Positions 36,808 through 46,539 of a stretch of 64,000 nt of DNA are shown piece by piece. The stretch is from contig NZ_NSDM01000006.1 of assembly GCF_030852425.1 (NCBI RefSeq), positions 1-64,000 on the forward strand. The letters run 5' to 3'. A program made the translations under genes and the position numbers. Every line of letters starts with the position of its first letter. Positions within the stretch are counted from its first letter, which is position 1. Origin of the DNA: Saccharothrix longispora. GTDB lineage: Bacteria; Actinomycetota; Actinomycetes; Mycobacteriales; Pseudonocardiaceae. The notes beneath the pieces were generated by a model. The model saw only the letters and a program-made list of their open reading frames with translations, did not search any database and was not told the origin of the DNA.

Positions 36808-38283
36808 TCAGTCCACGCCCCGCATCAGGCGGTGGATGGACTTGGTCGACGCGACCAGCGCCACGCCCAGCAGGATCGCCACGCCGCCGAGCACGCCGAA
36901 GTAGGTCACGGCCGTCTCGTCGCTGTAGAACCGCACCACGATCGCGCCCACGCCCTGGCCGGCCGCCGCCGCGAGGAACCACAGGCCCATGGTCTGCGAG
37001 GCGAACGCGCGCGGCGCCAGCTTGGTGGTCACCGAGAGGCCCACCGGGGACAGCAGCAGCTCGCCGCAGGTCATCACCAGGTACATGAGCACCAGCCACA
37101 GGAAGCTCACGCGGACCGACGGGTCGCCCTGGCTGACGATCATCATCAGCAGGAACGACAGGCCGACCAGCAGCAGCGCGTAGCCGAACTTGCGCGGCGT
37201 CACCGGCTGGCGCTTGCCCAGCTTCACCCACAGCAGCGCGAACAGCGGCGCGATCGCGATGATCATCACCGGGTTGATCGACTGGATGAACGACGGCGGG
37301 AACGTCAGGCCCAGGAAGGAGTTGTCCACGCGGGTGTCGGCGAACGCGGCGATCACCGTGGCGCTCTGCTCGAACAGCAGCCAGAACATGGCCGCCGCGA
37401 TGAACAGCGGGATGTAGGCGATGACGCGCGAGCGCTCGTCCGACGTGGTGCGCGGGCTGCGGATCATCACCACGAAGTAGCCGATCGGCAGCAGCACGGA
37501 GAACAGGCTGATCAGGTTGATCACGCCCTCCGCGCCCAGCACGCCGAGCACCACGAGCAGCGCCACCACGGCCACCGCGCCGAGGGTGACGGCGGCGATG
37601 CGGCCGATCACGCGGACGCGGTCGCCCTCGGGCAGCGGGTTCGTCGGCGCGGCGGCGGAGTCGCCCAGGCCGCGCCTCCCCAGCCGGTAGACGACCAGGC
37701 CGAGCGCCATGCCGACGGCGGCGGCGCCGAAGCCGAGGTGCCAGTCGTAGTTCTCGCCCAGGAAACCGCACACCAGCGGCGCGAGGAAGCCGCCGAGGTT
37801 GATGCCCATGTAGAAGATCGTGAAGCCGGCGTCGCGGCGCGGGTCGTCCTTGGCGTACAGGCCGCCGACGACCGTGGAGATGTTCGGCTTGAGCAGGCCG
37901 GTGCCCAGCACGATCAGGATCAGGCCGGTGTAGACGCCCGCCAGACCGATCGGCAGCGCCAGCGCGACGTGCCCGAGCATGATCAGCACGCCGCCGTAGA
38001 AGACGGCCCGCTGGCCGCCCAGCACGCGGTCGGCGAGCCAGCCGCCCGCGACGCCGGACATGTAGACGGCGGCGCCGTAGATGGCGACGAGCGAGAGCGC
38101 GAAGCTCTTGTCGAGCCCGAGAGCGCCTTCGGCCGTGGAGCGGTACAGGTAGTAGGCGAGGATCGCCTTCATCCCGTAGTAGGAGAAGCGCTCCCACAGC
38201 TCCGTGAAGAACAGCGTGGACAATCCTCGTGGGTGGCCGAAGAAGCCCCGCTGCGGGGTGGAGACGGCGCTCGTGGCGCTCAC
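36808..38283 (-). CDS. POT/PTR-family proton-coupled di/tripeptide transporter
   Basis: The 491-aa protein is a major facilitator with about 14 membrane helices. It has the POT signature [19 protein letters not shown] (ExxERFxYY), and the second signature [18 protein letters not shown]. These proteins import di- and tripeptides with protons. GTG start behind AGGAGG. Single-gene unit, convergent with the P450 genes. The extracellular peptidases encoded in the window could supply its substrates. Confidence 0.94.
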   Translation of the reverse strand: MSATSAVSTPQRGFFGHPRGLSTLFFTELWERFSYYGMKAILAYYLYRSTAEGALGLDKSFALSLVAIYGAAVYMSGVAGGWLADRVLGGQRAVFYGGVLIMLGHVALALPIGLAGVYTGLILIVLGTGLLKPNISTVVGGLYAKDDPRRDAGFTIFYMGINLGGFLAPLVCGFLGENYDWHLGFGAAAVGMALGLVVYRLGRRGLGDSAAAPTNPLPEGDRVRVIGRIAAVTLGAVAVVALLVVLGVLGAEGVINLISLFSVLLPIGYFVVMIRSPRTTSDERSRVIAYIPLFIAAAMFWLLFEQSATVIAAFADTRVDNSFLGLTFPPSFIQSINPVMIIAIAPLFALLWVKLGKRQPVTPRKFGYALLLVGLSFLLMMIVSQGDPSVRVSFLWLVLMYLVMTCGELLLSPVGLSVTTKLAPRAFASQTMGLWFLAAAAGQGVGAIVVRFYSDETAVTYFGVLGGVAILLGVALVASTKSIHRLMRGVD

Positions 38284-38422
38284 TGGGTCCTCCTGATGTC
38301 AACGATGTCACCCGCGGCGTTCGGCTCACGTTACGCCGGATGGGCGTACGGTGGAAAACCGACGACCCGCCGAGTGGTCCAGTGCACACGTCCGACGCGC
38401 ACACCGGACGCACGCGCCGGGG

Positions 38423-38932
38423 TCACGGGCCGTTGACGCCCGGCTCCCAGCTCTCCGGCCGGCCCGACTCGGTCAGCAGCAGCTGCCAGTCGCCGAACCC
38501 CACGGGCGCGTCGTGGTGCCACGGGAACCTGCCCTCCGCGGTGGGCAGGACGATCTGGAGCGCCGCGAAGTCGCCCTTGCCGTAGAGCAGGAACGCGCTG
38601 CCGAAGAACTCCGGGTAGAAGCCCTTGAAGACGCGTTCGAACGTGATGGGCACGCCGTCGAAGAAGTCCCGGTACAGCTTGCCGGGCACGAACCGCTCAC
38701 CCTGCCGGGCGCGGTCGACGTAGGCGCGGATGAGCACCTGCGCGTGCTCCGGCGGCAGGCCCAGGACGACGGCCTCGGCGATGCCGAACCGGCGCCACGC
38801 GCCGACGGAGAACGAGTAGCCCGCGCCCTCGGCGTCCTCGGGCACGGTGACGACGGCGTGGCCGTGCAGCTCGGCCTGCTCCAGCAGCCAGTCGCGGAGG
38901 TCCAGTTCCTGGGGGGTGGGGGCGGTCACCAC
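38423..38932 (-). CDS. DUF4262 domain protein
   Basis: The 169-aa soluble protein begins with LRDWLLEQAELHGHAVVTVPED and continues with YSFSVGAWRRFGIAEAVVLGLPPEHA, the DUF4262 pattern. It is a single-domain cytoplasmic protein of unknown function. Two adjacent GTG codons could start it (38932 and 38929). It lies after the yebC terminator and 139 bp before the POT gene, on the same strand. Confidence 0.8.
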   Translation of the reverse strand: MVTAPTPQELDLRDWLLEQAELHGHAVVTVPEDAEGAGYSFSVGAWRRFGIAEAVVLGLPPEHAQVLIRAYVDRARQGERFVPGKLYRDFFDGVPITFERVFKGFYPEFFGSAFLLYGKGDFAALQIVLPTAEGRFPWHHDAPVGFGDWQLLLTESGRPESWEPGVNGP

Positions 38933-38970
38933 CCCATTGTGCCCGGTGTCGCGCGGGCGCGGGACGTGCC

Positions 38971-39003
38971 GCGACCCCCGAGCCGGTCCGGCACGGGGGT
39001 CGC
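38971..39003 (-). terminator. yebC terminator
   Basis: GCGACCCCCG (38971-38980) pairs perfectly with CGGGGGTCGC (38994-39003), just after the yebC stop on the minus strand. Confidence 0.8.
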
Positions 39004-39018
39004 GCGGACGGGGAGCGG

Positions 39019-39768
39019 TCAGCCGACCTCGGCCATGACCTCGTCCGACACGTCGAAGTTGGCGTAGACGTTCTGCACGTCGTCGCAGTCCTCCAGCGCG
39101 TCGATCAGCTTGAAGATCTTCCGCGCGCCCTCGGCCTCCAGCTGCACCGTCACCGACGGCAGGAAGTTGGCCTCGGCCGACTCGTAGTCGTAGCCCGCGT
39201 CCTGGAGCGCCTTGCGCACCGCCACCAGGTCACCGGCCTCGGACACGACCTCGTAGCTCTCGCCCAGGTCGTTGACCTCCTCGGCGCCCGCGTCGAGGAC
39301 CGCCATGAGGACGTCGTCCTCGGCCAGCTCGCCCTTCGGCACGATCACGACGCCCTTGCGGCTGAACATGTACGACACCGAGCCCGGGTCGGCCATCGAG
39401 CCGCCGTTGCGGGTCATCGCGACGCGCACCTCGGTGGCCGCCCGGTTGCGGTTGTCGGTGAGGCACTCGACCAGGACCGCCACGCCGTTGGGGCCGTAGC
39501 CCTCGTACATGATGGTCTGCCAGTCGGCGCCGCCGGCCTCCTCGCCGCCGCCGCGCTTGCGGGCGCGCTCGATGTTGTCCAGCGGCACGGAGTTCTTCCG
39601 CGCCTTCTGGATGGCGTCGTACAGCGTCGGGTTGCCGTCCGGGTCACCGCCGCCGGTGCGGGCCGCCACCTCGATGTTCTTGATCAGCCGCGCGAAGAGC
39701 TTGCCGCGCTTGGCATCGATTGCGGCCTTCTTGTGCTTGGTGGTCGCCCACTTTGAGTGGCCGCTCAT
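39019..39768 (-). CDS. yebC: YebC/TACO1-family protein
   Basis: The 249-aa protein has the invariant N-terminus [22 protein letters not shown] and the rest of the YebC fold ([29 protein letters not shown]). Members were named transcriptional regulators and are now also linked to translation at proline stretches. It lies 19 bp after pdxT in one operon, as in many actinobacteria (pdxT-yebC-ruvC order). ruvC is not next here: after the terminator a DUF4262 gene follows. Confidence 0.97.
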   Translation of the reverse strand: MSGHSKWATTKHKKAAIDAKRGKLFARLIKNIEVAARTGGGDPDGNPTLYDAIQKARKNSVPLDNIERARKRGGGEEAGGADWQTIMYEGYGPNGVAVLVECLTDNRNRAATEVRVAMTRNGGSMADPGSVSYMFSRKGVVIVPKGELAEDDVLMAVLDAGAEEVNDLGESYEVVSEAGDLVAVRKALQDAGYDYESAEANFLPSVTVQLEAEGARKIFKLIDALEDCDDVQNVYANFDVSDEVMAEVG

Positions 39769-39787
39769 TTCTCCTCCGTCGAATCAC

Positions 39788-40393
39788 TCAGCCCGCGGCA
39801 CGGACCATGTCCACGAAAAGGCGGTGCACGCGCCCGTCACCGGTCAGCTCCGGGTGGAACGAGGTGGCGAGCACGTGCCCCTGCCGAACCGCGACGATCC
39901 TACCGGCGGCCTCGCCCGCGTCCTCGGATTCGGGCACCCGGGCGAGTACCTCCACGTCGTCGCCCGCGGACTCGACCCACGGCGCGCGGATGAACACGGC
40001 GTGCACACCGCCCACGCCGGTGAAGTCGAGGTCGGCCTCGAAGGAGTCCACCTGGCGGCCGAAGGCGTTGCGCCGCACCACGATGTCGAGGCCGCCGAGC
40101 TGGTGCTGGTCGGGCCGCCCGTCGAGCACGGTGTCGGCGAGCAGGATCATCCCGGCGCACGAGCCGTAGGCGGGCATGCCCTCCTTGATGCGCGCGCGCA
40201 GGGGTTCGAGCAGGTCGAACGTCGCGAGCAGCCGGCTGATGGCGGTCGACTCGCCGCCGGGCAGGACCACGCCGTCGACCTCGGCCAGTTCCTCCGGCCG
40301 GCGGATCGGGCGGGCGAGCGCGTCGGCCTCGGCCAGCGCGACCAGGTGCTCACGGACGTCGCCCTGGAGGGCGAGGACACCGACGACGGACAC
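39788..40393 (-). CDS. pdxT: Pyridoxal 5'-phosphate synthase glutaminase subunit PdxT
   Basis: The 201-aa class I glutaminase supplies ammonia to PdxS for PLP synthesis. Motifs: [20 protein letters not shown], catalytic Cys in [11 protein letters not shown], and the His-Glu of [12 protein letters not shown] 40393 is the start, with GAGGAGG just upstream. It is usually next to pdxS; here pdxS is 6.6 kb away at 46975. It may share a transcript with the PLP-dependent lyase gene upstream, 79 bp away, an interesting link since that enzyme uses PLP. Confidence 0.96.
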   Translation of the reverse strand: MSVVGVLALQGDVREHLVALAEADALARPIRRPEELAEVDGVVLPGGESTAISRLLATFDLLEPLRARIKEGMPAYGSCAGMILLADTVLDGRPDQHQLGGLDIVVRRNAFGRQVDSFEADLDFTGVGGVHAVFIRAPWVESAGDDVEVLARVPESEDAGEAAGRIVAVRQGHVLATSFHPELTGDGRVHRLFVDMVRAAG

Positions 40394-40472
40394 CGGACTT
40401 CCTCCTCGTGCAGATCCCCACCAGCCTAGGCGACCCGGTCGACCGCTCGCGCCCGTCCGTGGTGGCCGGACG

Positions 40473-41693
40473 CTAGTGGATCTCCGCCAACTCCCGGGCA
40501 CCGCGGGGGGACGGGGTGCGGCGCTTCGCGCGAGGACCGGAAAGGGCCTGGTCGAGGTCGTCCCACAGGTCCTCGACGTCCTCCAGGCCCACGCTGAGGC
40601 GCAGCAGGTTCGCCGGGACGCCGGACGCCTCGCGCGCCTCGCCGGGCACGAGCCGGTGGGTGAGCGCGGCGGGGTGCTCGATGAGCGTGTCGACCGATCC
40701 GAGGCTCACCGCGGGGGTGACCAGGGCGAGTCGGCGGACGACGGCGACGGGGTCCTCGCGGGTGGCGAGGGCGAGCACCGCGCCGGGGCCGCGCATCTGC
40801 GTGCCGACGAGGCCGGCGGGGTCGGCGCCGGGCAGGCTGGGGTGCCGGACGAACTCGACGCCGGGGTGGCCGGCGAGCCTGCGGGCGAGTTCCACGGCGC
40901 CGCGCTGGGCTGCCTCGACGCGCAGCGGCAGGGTGGCCAGGCCGCGGTGCATGAGGTAGCCGCCCAGGGGGTGCAGGACGGCGCCGGTGACGATGCGGAC
41001 CTGGCGCAGCGGTCCGGCGTGCTCCTCGGCGCACGCCACGACGCCGCCGAGCACGTCGCCGTGCCCGCCCAGGTACTTGGTGCCGGAGTGCAGCACGTAG
41101 GCGGCGCCGAGCGCGGCCGGGTTCTGGAGCACGGGGGTGGCGAAGGTGTTGTCCACGACGACCGGCACGTCGCCGGCCCGCGCCACGACGGCGGCGACGT
41201 CGAGCAGGTCGAGGTTGGGGTTGGCGGGCGTCTCGACGACCACGAGCCCCGTGTCGGGGGTGACGGCGTCGGCGACCCGGTCGGCGGTGGTGTACGTGGT
41301 GCGCACGCCGAGCAGGCCGGAGGACAGCAGGTGGTCGGTGCCGCCGTAGAGCGGGCGCACGGCCACCACGTGCGGTTTGCCGGTGAGCACGCAGGCGGCC
41401 TGCACGACGGCCGTGACGGCGGCCATGCCGCTGCCGAACGCGACCGCGGCGGAGGTGCCCTCCAGCGCGGCCAGCGCGCGTTCGAACCGGGCGACGGTGG
41501 GGTTGTGCAGCCGCGCGTAGACCGGTGAGCCGGCGTGGGCGGCGCCGTCCGCGAAGGCTTGCAGCGCGTGGCCGCCCTCGGCCTGGTCCGGTACCGGGTA
41601 GGTGGTGGACAGGTCGATCGGGAGGGCGTGCACGCCGAGGTCGGCGAGGTCGTCGCGCCCGCCGTGCACCGCCGTCGTTCGCAAGCGTGTCAT
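40473..41693 (-). CDS. Cys/Met-metabolism PLP enzyme (cystathionine gamma-lyase/synthase type)
   Basis: The 406-aa protein is a trans-sulfuration PLP enzyme with PLP-binding [23 protein letters not shown], the Schiff-base Lys in [11 protein letters not shown], and C-terminal [14 protein letters not shown]. It could be cystathionine gamma-lyase, methionine gamma-lyase or cystathionine gamma-synthase; the motifs do not decide. It is divergent from an Lrp-type regulator with a 74-bp gap, the usual setting for amino-acid-induced lyases, which favours a catabolic role. pdxT follows downstream. Confidence 0.92.
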   Translation of the reverse strand: MTRLRTTAVHGGRDDLADLGVHALPIDLSTTYPVPDQAEGGHALQAFADGAAHAGSPVYARLHNPTVARFERALAALEGTSAAVAFGSGMAAVTAVVQAACVLTGKPHVVAVRPLYGGTDHLLSSGLLGVRTTYTTADRVADAVTPDTGLVVVETPANPNLDLLDVAAVVARAGDVPVVVDNTFATPVLQNPAALGAAYVLHSGTKYLGGHGDVLGGVVACAEEHAGPLRQVRIVTGAVLHPLGGYLMHRGLATLPLRVEAAQRGAVELARRLAGHPGVEFVRHPSLPGADPAGLVGTQMRGPGAVLALATREDPVAVVRRLALVTPAVSLGSVDTLIEHPAALTHRLVPGEAREASGVPANLLRLSVGLEDVEDLWDDLDQALSGPRAKRRTPSPRGARELAEIH

Positions 41694-41767
41694 GGCCCGA
41701 TCGTGGACTTCTCGTCACCGTTCGGGGGAAACTTCCGCAGGCTGTTCGGCGGACAAGGGAGTTCGGC

Positions 41768-42226
41768 GTGCTGGATTCGGTGGACGTGGCGATCGTCCAG
41801 GAGCTCCAGAAGGACGCTCGGTTGCCCAACAAGGACCTGGCGGACCGGGTGAACGTGGCGGCGTCCACCTGCGTGGTGCGGCACCGGGCGCTGCGCGACC
41901 GCGGGGTGATCACCGGCTACCACGCGGAGGTGGACCTGACGGCCGTCGGGCGGCCGGTGCAGGCGATGATCGCCGTCCGTGTGCGGCCGCACACGCGGGC
42001 GATCGTGGAGCCGTTCATGGAGTACGTGCTGTCCCTGCCCGAGGTGCTGGCGATGTCGCACGTGGCGGGCCCGGAGGACTTCCTGGTGCACGTCGCCGTG
42101 GCGGACACCGCGCACCTCCAGCGGCTCGTGCTGGACCGCTTCACGACCCGGCGCGAGGTCAGCGAGGTGCAGACGAACCTGCTGTTCGAGCACGTCCGCA
42201 AGCACACCGTTCCGCCGATCGGGTGA
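41768..42226 (+). CDS. Lrp/AsnC-family regulator
   Basis: The 152-aa protein has an N-terminal winged HTH (LDSVDVAIVQELQKDARLPNKDLADRV) and a C-terminal RAM ligand domain (VRVRPHTRAIVEPFMEYVLSLPEVLAMSHVAGPEDFLVHV). It is divergent from the PLP lyase gene and probably regulates it in response to an amino acid. GTG 41768 starts it; longer in-frame DNA upstream lies in the lyase gene. It is followed after 70 bp by an acyl-CoA oxidase-like gene in the same direction. Confidence 0.93.
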   Translation: MLDSVDVAIVQELQKDARLPNKDLADRVNVAASTCVVRHRALRDRGVITGYHAEVDLTAVGRPVQAMIAVRVRPHTRAIVEPFMEYVLSLPEVLAMSHVAGPEDFLVHVAVADTAHLQRLVLDRFTTRREVSEVQTNLLFEHVRKHTVPPIG

Positions 42227-42296
42227 TGGAGACCACTCGTCAACGAGGTTACCGGCGGGTATACCAGGTGTCCTGAGGCAGAACGGGGGTCACGTC

Positions 42297-44168
42297 GTGG
42301 TGAACCGGACGGAAGCGCTGCGGGAGCTGCTCGACGGCCACTGGGCCGAGCTGCGCCGCGGCTCGCTGGACCTGCTCGGCAAGCTGGAGCCGGTGCACGA
42401 CCTGCCGCGCGAGGAGCACCGGGCGTGGGTGCTGGAGCAGATGGGCGTGCTGGCGGAGGGCGGGCACCCGCTGACCGGCTTCCCGGTCGCGCAGGGCGGG
42501 CACGGCGACGTGGGCGGCTCGGTGGTGTCGTTCGAGGTCCTGGGCTTCGGCGACCTGTCGCTCATGGTCAAGGCGGGCGTGCAGTGGGGCCTGTTCGGCG
42601 GGGCCGTGCAGGCGCTGGGCACCGGGGAGCACCACGCCCGCTACCTGCCGGGGATCATGTCGATGGAGCTGCCCGGCTGCTTCGCGATGACCGAGACCGG
42701 ACACGGGTCGGACGTGCAGCACCTGCGCACCACCGCCACCTACGACCCGGCGTCCGGCGAGTTCGTGGTGCACACACCGGACCGGGACGCGCGCAAGGAC
42801 TACATCGGCAACGCGGCCCGCGACGGCCGGTTGGCCGTGGTGTTCGCGCAGCTGGTGACCGGCGGCGAGCAGCACGGCGTGCACGCGGTCCTCGTGCCGA
42901 TCCGGGACGAGGGCGGCAACCCGCTGCCCGGCGTGACCATCGAGGACTGCGGGCCCAAGGCGGGGCTCAACGGCGTGGACAACGGCAGGCTGTCGTTCGA
43001 CCACGTGCGCGTGCCGCGCGCGAACCTGCTCGACCGGTACGGCGCAGTCGCGCCGGACGGCACGTACTCCAGCCCGGTCGAGGGCGCGAACCGCCGGTTC
43101 TTCACCATGCTCGGCACGCTGGTGCGCGGGCGGATCAGCGTCGCGGGCGCGGCGGGCAGCGCCACCAAGAAGGCGCTCGCCCTGGCGATCCGGTACGCGG
43201 AGAAGCGGCGGCAGTTCACCCGGCCCGGCACCGGTGACGAGGTCGTGGTGCTGGACTACCTGACGCACCAGCGGCGCCTGCTGCCCGCGCTGGCCCACTC
43301 GTACGCCCTGCACTTCGCGCAGGAGGAGCTGGTGCACGCCCTGCACGAGGCGCACGGCGGGGAGCAGGACGACCGGCGGCAGCGGGAGCTGGAGTCGCGG
43401 GCGGCGGGCCTGAAGGCGGTGTCCACGTGGCACGCCACGCACACCATCCAGACGTGTCGCGAGGCGTGCGGCGGCGCCGGTTACCTGGGTGAGAACCTGA
43501 TCGCCGGGCTCAAGGCCGACACCGACGTGTTCACCACGTTCGAGGGCGACAACACCGTCCTGCTGCAACTGGTCGCGAAAGGACTGCTGACGAGCTACCG
43601 GGACCACGTGGGCGACCTGGACCCGTGGGGCATGGCGCGGTTCGTGGCCGACCAGGCGGTGGGCGTGGTGATCGAGCGGACGGCGGCGCGGGCGATCATC
43701 GACCGGCTCGTGTCGGGCAGCTCCGACGCGCTGCTGGACCGGGGCTGGCAGCTGCGGCAGTTCGAGGACCGCGAGCGGCACGTGCTGGAGGGGCTGGCGC
43801 GGCGGTTGCGGCGGGCGTCGGAGGACGACGCGTTCGACGTGTTCAACGCCGCGCAGGACCACGTGCTGCACGCGGCCCGCGCGCACGTGGACAGGGTGGT
43901 GCTGGAGGCGTTCGTGGCGGCCGTCGACCGGTGCGCCGACGCGTCGGCGCGCGAGCTGCTGGACCGCGTGTGCGACCTGTACGCGCTGAGCACGATCGAG
44001 GCGGACCGGGCGTGGTTCCTGGAGCACGGGCGGCTCACCCCGCAGCGCTCCAAGGCGGTGTCGCAGGCGGTGAACGAGCTGTGCGGCGCCCTGCGGCCCG
44101 ACGCGCGGGAGCTGGTGGACGCGTTCGGCATCCCGGAGGGCTGGCTCGCCGCGCCGATCACGGCCTAG
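42297..44168 (+). CDS. Acyl-CoA oxidase/dehydrogenase-like flavoenzyme
   Basis: The 623-aa protein is longer than acyl-CoA dehydrogenases (about 390) and matches the acyl-CoA oxidase layout: CFAMTETGHGSDVQ (FAD/substrate), VDNGRLSFDHVRVPRANLLD, GRISVAGAAGSATKKALALAIRYAEKRRQF, and FTTFEGDNTVLLQLVAKGLL, which includes the catalytic Glu region. Beta-oxidation of acyl-CoA with O2 or a flavoprotein acceptor is expected. GTG 42297 (or 42300) follows GGGGG. Upstream at 42236-42247 is the small inverted repeat CTCGT-CA-ACGAG, and TATACC at 42260-42265 may be the -10. Confidence 0.92.
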   Translation: MVNRTEALRELLDGHWAELRRGSLDLLGKLEPVHDLPREEHRAWVLEQMGVLAEGGHPLTGFPVAQGGHGDVGGSVVSFEVLGFGDLSLMVKAGVQWGLFGGAVQALGTGEHHARYLPGIMSMELPGCFAMTETGHGSDVQHLRTTATYDPASGEFVVHTPDRDARKDYIGNAARDGRLAVVFAQLVTGGEQHGVHAVLVPIRDEGGNPLPGVTIEDCGPKAGLNGVDNGRLSFDHVRVPRANLLDRYGAVAPDGTYSSPVEGANRRFFTMLGTLVRGRISVAGAAGSATKKALALAIRYAEKRRQFTRPGTGDEVVVLDYLTHQRRLLPALAHSYALHFAQEELVHALHEAHGGEQDDRRQRELESRAAGLKAVSTWHATHTIQTCREACGGAGYLGENLIAGLKADTDVFTTFEGDNTVLLQLVAKGLLTSYRDHVGDLDPWGMARFVADQAVGVVIERTAARAIIDRLVSGSSDALLDRGWQLRQFEDRERHVLEGLARRLRRASEDDAFDVFNAAQDHVLHAARAHVDRVVLEAFVAAVDRCADASARELLDRVCDLYALSTIEADRAWFLEHGRLTPQRSKAVSQAVNELCGALRPDARELVDAFGIPEGWLAAPITA

Positions 44169-44177
44169 GCGGGCAGG

Positions 44178-44579
44178 ATGTGGGGCGTGGACGATGCCGA
44201 GCTGTTGGCGCTCGGGCTCGCCGGCTACGTGCGGGCGGTCGCCGAGGAGGTGGGCGTGCCGCCGGAGGGCACCGAGTTCGAGGTGGCCGACACCACCACG
44301 GCCTACCTGGCGCTCCCCGAGCGGCCGGGACCGGACCTGATGCTGCTGTGGAGCGGTGGGCACGGCTGGTCGGTGGCGGTCGAGACGCGCCCCTCGGAGC
44401 CGCCGGTGACGGTGGCGCACCTGGGCACGCCGCTCGTGCCGCCGCCGGAGGTCGTGGCGCGGTTCGTGGCCGACGTGCTGGCGGGCGGGCCGGGGCTGCC
44501 CGAGCCGTCCGTGCCCGAGCCGTCCGTGCCCGAAGACCGGCGGGCGCTGGCCCGTGAGCTGGGCGGCTACGCGCCCTAG
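44178..44579 (+). CDS. DUF6292 family protein
   Basis: The 133-aa protein has LAGYVRAVAEEVGVPPEGTEFEVADTTTAYLAL and LMLLWSGGHGWSVAVET, the pattern of DUF6292, a small family almost limited to Pseudonocardiales. Function unknown. Near the C-terminus the five residues PSVPE occur twice, encoded by a 15-bp direct repeat. ATG 44178 or GTG 44187 may start it. The stop lies in CTAG, which also ends the convergent azlD gene. Confidence 0.8.
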   Translation: MWGVDDAELLALGLAGYVRAVAEEVGVPPEGTEFEVADTTTAYLALPERPGPDLMLLWSGGHGWSVAVETRPSEPPVTVAHLGTPLVPPPEVVARFVADVLAGGPGLPEPSVPEPSVPEDRRALARELGGYAP

Positions 44580-44884
44580 CCGACCCCGGCCAGCCGCAGC
44601 ACCGCGGTGGTGGCGGCGGCCAGCACGACGACGACCACGAACGGGGCCCCGCGCCACGCGGCGACACCGCCGACGAGCACGCCGACCGGCAGGGCGAGGC
44701 CGGCGAAGTCCTGGCCCTTGGTCAGCGTCGACGTGGCGACCAGGGCGAACAGCAGGACCGTGGCCGAGGTGGACATGAGCGCCTTGACGCGGTCGGACAG
44801 CGTGAGCCGGTCGCGCAGCAGCGGTCCCGCGAGGCGGAACGCGTAGGTCCCGGCGGCGAGGACGAGGACGGCGGTCAGCGTCAC
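44576..44884 (-). CDS. azlD: AzlD-family branched-chain amino acid exporter subunit
   Basis: The 102-aa protein has four membrane helices and the AzlD pattern (TYAFRLAGPLLRDRL, then VKALMSTSATVLLFALVATSTL). It overlaps azlC by GTGA. Together AzlC and AzlD form an exporter of branched-chain amino acids or analogues. Confidence 0.9.
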   Translation of the reverse strand: MTLTAVLVLAAGTYAFRLAGPLLRDRLTLSDRVKALMSTSATVLLFALVATSTLTKGQDFAGLALPVGVLVGGVAAWRGAPFVVVVVLAAATTAVLRLAGVG

Positions 44885-45558
44885 GGCGCGGGCTCCCGGC
44901 GTGCGGTGGCGAGCAGTCCGCCGAGCGCGAGCAGCACCGGCACGCCCGCGGGCAGGAACGGCGTGGTGGCGAGCGCGACGGCCGCGCCGAGCAGGGCGGC
45001 GTTCAGCGTGACCCGGTCCTTGAGGGCGGGCAGCAGCAGTGCGACGAGCGCGGCGGGGAAGGCGGCGTCCAGGCCGAACGCGCCGGGGTCGCCGATGTTC
45101 CGGCCGACGAGCGCGCCCGCGACCACGGCGACGTTCCACGCGCCGAACAGCGCGACGCCGCACGCCCAGTAAGCGGCCCTGGCCCGTTCCGGGTCGCGCT
45201 GGGCGAGGGCGAACGCGGTGCTCTCGTCGATCAGCAGGTGGGCGCCGACGAGCCGCCGGCCCCAGCCCTTGCCGAACACGTCGCCGACCGCCAGCCCGAA
45301 CGGCAGGTGGCGGGCGTTGAGCACGAGCCCGGCCAGCACGGCCGCCGCCGGGCTGCCGCCCGCCGCCACCACACCCACGGCCATGAACTGCGAGCCGCCG
45401 GCGAAGACGAGGACGGACATCGCCACCGGCAGCCACCACGGCAGGCCGGTGGCCGTCGAGATCGCGCCGAAGCTCGCGCCGCTGACCGCGGCGCCGGCCG
45501 CCACCGCGGAGACGTCGCGCAGCAGCTTCGGGTCAAGGGTTCGCCATGTCGAACGCAT
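44881..45558 (-). CDS. azlC: AzlC-family branched-chain amino acid exporter subunit
   Basis: The 225-aa membrane protein has the AzlC motifs SGASFGAISTATGLP and LNARHLPFGLAVGD, and the conserved HLLIDESTAFALAQ. It is the large subunit of the AzlCD exporter. It starts at ATG 45558, inside an inverted repeat (45556-45572) that probably binds the divergent XRE-cupin regulator, so the regulator may block both transcription and the start region. Confidence 0.94.
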   Translation of the reverse strand: MRSTWRTLDPKLLRDVSAVAAGAAVSGASFGAISTATGLPWWLPVAMSVLVFAGGSQFMAVGVVAAGGSPAAAVLAGLVLNARHLPFGLAVGDVFGKGWGRRLVGAHLLIDESTAFALAQRDPERARAAYWACGVALFGAWNVAVVAGALVGRNIGDPGAFGLDAAFPAALVALLLPALKDRVTLNAALLGAAVALATTPFLPAGVPVLLALGGLLATARREPAP

Positions 45559-45572
45559 CGTCTTCTACGATG
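45556..45572. promoter_or_regulatory. Operator in the azlC / XRE-cupin divergent region
   Basis: CATCGT-CTTCT-ACGATG is a perfect 6-5-6 inverted repeat. Its left arm contains the azlC start codon. It is the best candidate operator for the XRE-cupin protein encoded divergently. Confidence 0.6.
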
Positions 45573-45615
45573 AACAGCGATGGAGGCGTTCGTCAAGCCG
45601 AACGATGGGACTGTC

Positions 45616-46173
45616 ATGTCGAACACAGCTGCGCCGTTGGAGGTCATCGCCGCCTCGCTGCGCCGCGAGCGCGAGCGCGTCGGCCTGTCGTTGAGCGAAC
45701 TGGCCAAGCGGGCGGGCATCGCCAAGTCGACCTTGTCCCAGCTCGAATCGGCCAGTGGGAACCCCAGCGTGGAGACCCTGTGGGCGCTCGGCGTGGCGCT
45801 GGACGTCCCGTTCTCGCGGCTCGTGGACCCGCCCGCGCCGAGGGTCAGGGTGATCCGGGCGGGCGAGGGGCCGGCGATCTACTCGGAGAAGGCCCGCTAC
45901 ACGGCGACCCTGCTGGCCTCGTGCCCGCCGGGCGCGCGTCGCGACATCTACACCCTGGGCCTCGAACCGGGCGCGGCACGCGAGTCGGAGCCCCACATGC
46001 CGGGCACGGTCGAGCACATGGTCGTCTCCACCGGCCGGGTCCTGGCGGGCCCGCGGTCCGCCCCGGTCGAGCTGGGCCCCGGCGACTACCTGCTCTACCC
46101 GGGCGACGTGCCGCACACGGCGCAGGCCCTCGAAGCGGGCTCGGTGGTGGTGCTGGTGATGGAGCACATCTGA
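45616..46173 (+). CDS. XRE-family regulator with cupin domain
   Basis: The protein (185 aa from ATG 45616; 197 aa from ATG 45580) has an N-terminal HTH (LSLSELAKRAGIAKSTLSQLESASGNPSVETLWALG) and a C-terminal cupin fold (LGPGDYLLYPGDVPHTAQAL). The start at 45616 has GGGA at good spacing; 45580 is possible. Divergent XRE-cupin genes next to azlCD are widespread and repress the exporter until an amino acid is sensed by the cupin domain. Confidence 0.9.
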   Translation: MSNTAAPLEVIAASLRRERERVGLSLSELAKRAGIAKSTLSQLESASGNPSVETLWALGVALDVPFSRLVDPPAPRVRVIRAGEGPAIYSEKARYTATLLASCPPGARRDIYTLGLEPGAARESEPHMPGTVEHMVVSTGRVLAGPRSAPVELGPGDYLLYPGDVPHTAQALEAGSVVVLVMEHI

Positions 46174-46278
46174 GCCGGTCCACCCGGCCGTGAGGGCAGG
46201 TACCACTGGTCCGGAGTGGCGGGTAGCACACGCGTTCGAGCGATCGAGCTCGCTGCCGACATCGCCGGTGACCGCACC

Positions 46279-46539
46279 ATGTCCACACCCGACGAACACC
46301 TGCCCGGCACTGGCCTGGGCCCCATGGCGAACGGGGTGAACCGGCAGCTCGGGGGTTTCGACCTGCGGGCCGACCTCCACCGCCGGCCGGCCGACCTCAC
46401 CGCGCGGCACACCATGTCCGAGGTCCTCGGGGATCTGGACGGGTTCCGCGACGAATCCACCCCGAGCACCCTCGCGGCGCTCCACGCGGCCCGCGCCGAA
46501 GAGGAAGCGGAGACGGACGCGCGATGGCCACGGTGGTGA
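46279..46539 (+). CDS. Putative antitoxin upstream of a VapC remnant
   Basis: The 86-aa frame (MSTPDEHLPG...) has an acidic, helix-forming C-terminal part (SEVLGDLDGFRDES, AARAEEEAETDARW) and overlaps the start of the PIN-domain gene by about 16 bases, as in VapBC pairs. The N-terminus does not show a clear DNA-binding fold, and an alternative GTG at 46216 exists. Given that the toxin gene is frameshifted, this gene may be a relic too. Confidence 0.5.
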   Translation: MSTPDEHLPGTGLGPMANGVNRQLGGFDLRADLHRRPADLTARHTMSEVLGDLDGFRDESTPSTLAALHAARAEEEAETDARWPRW

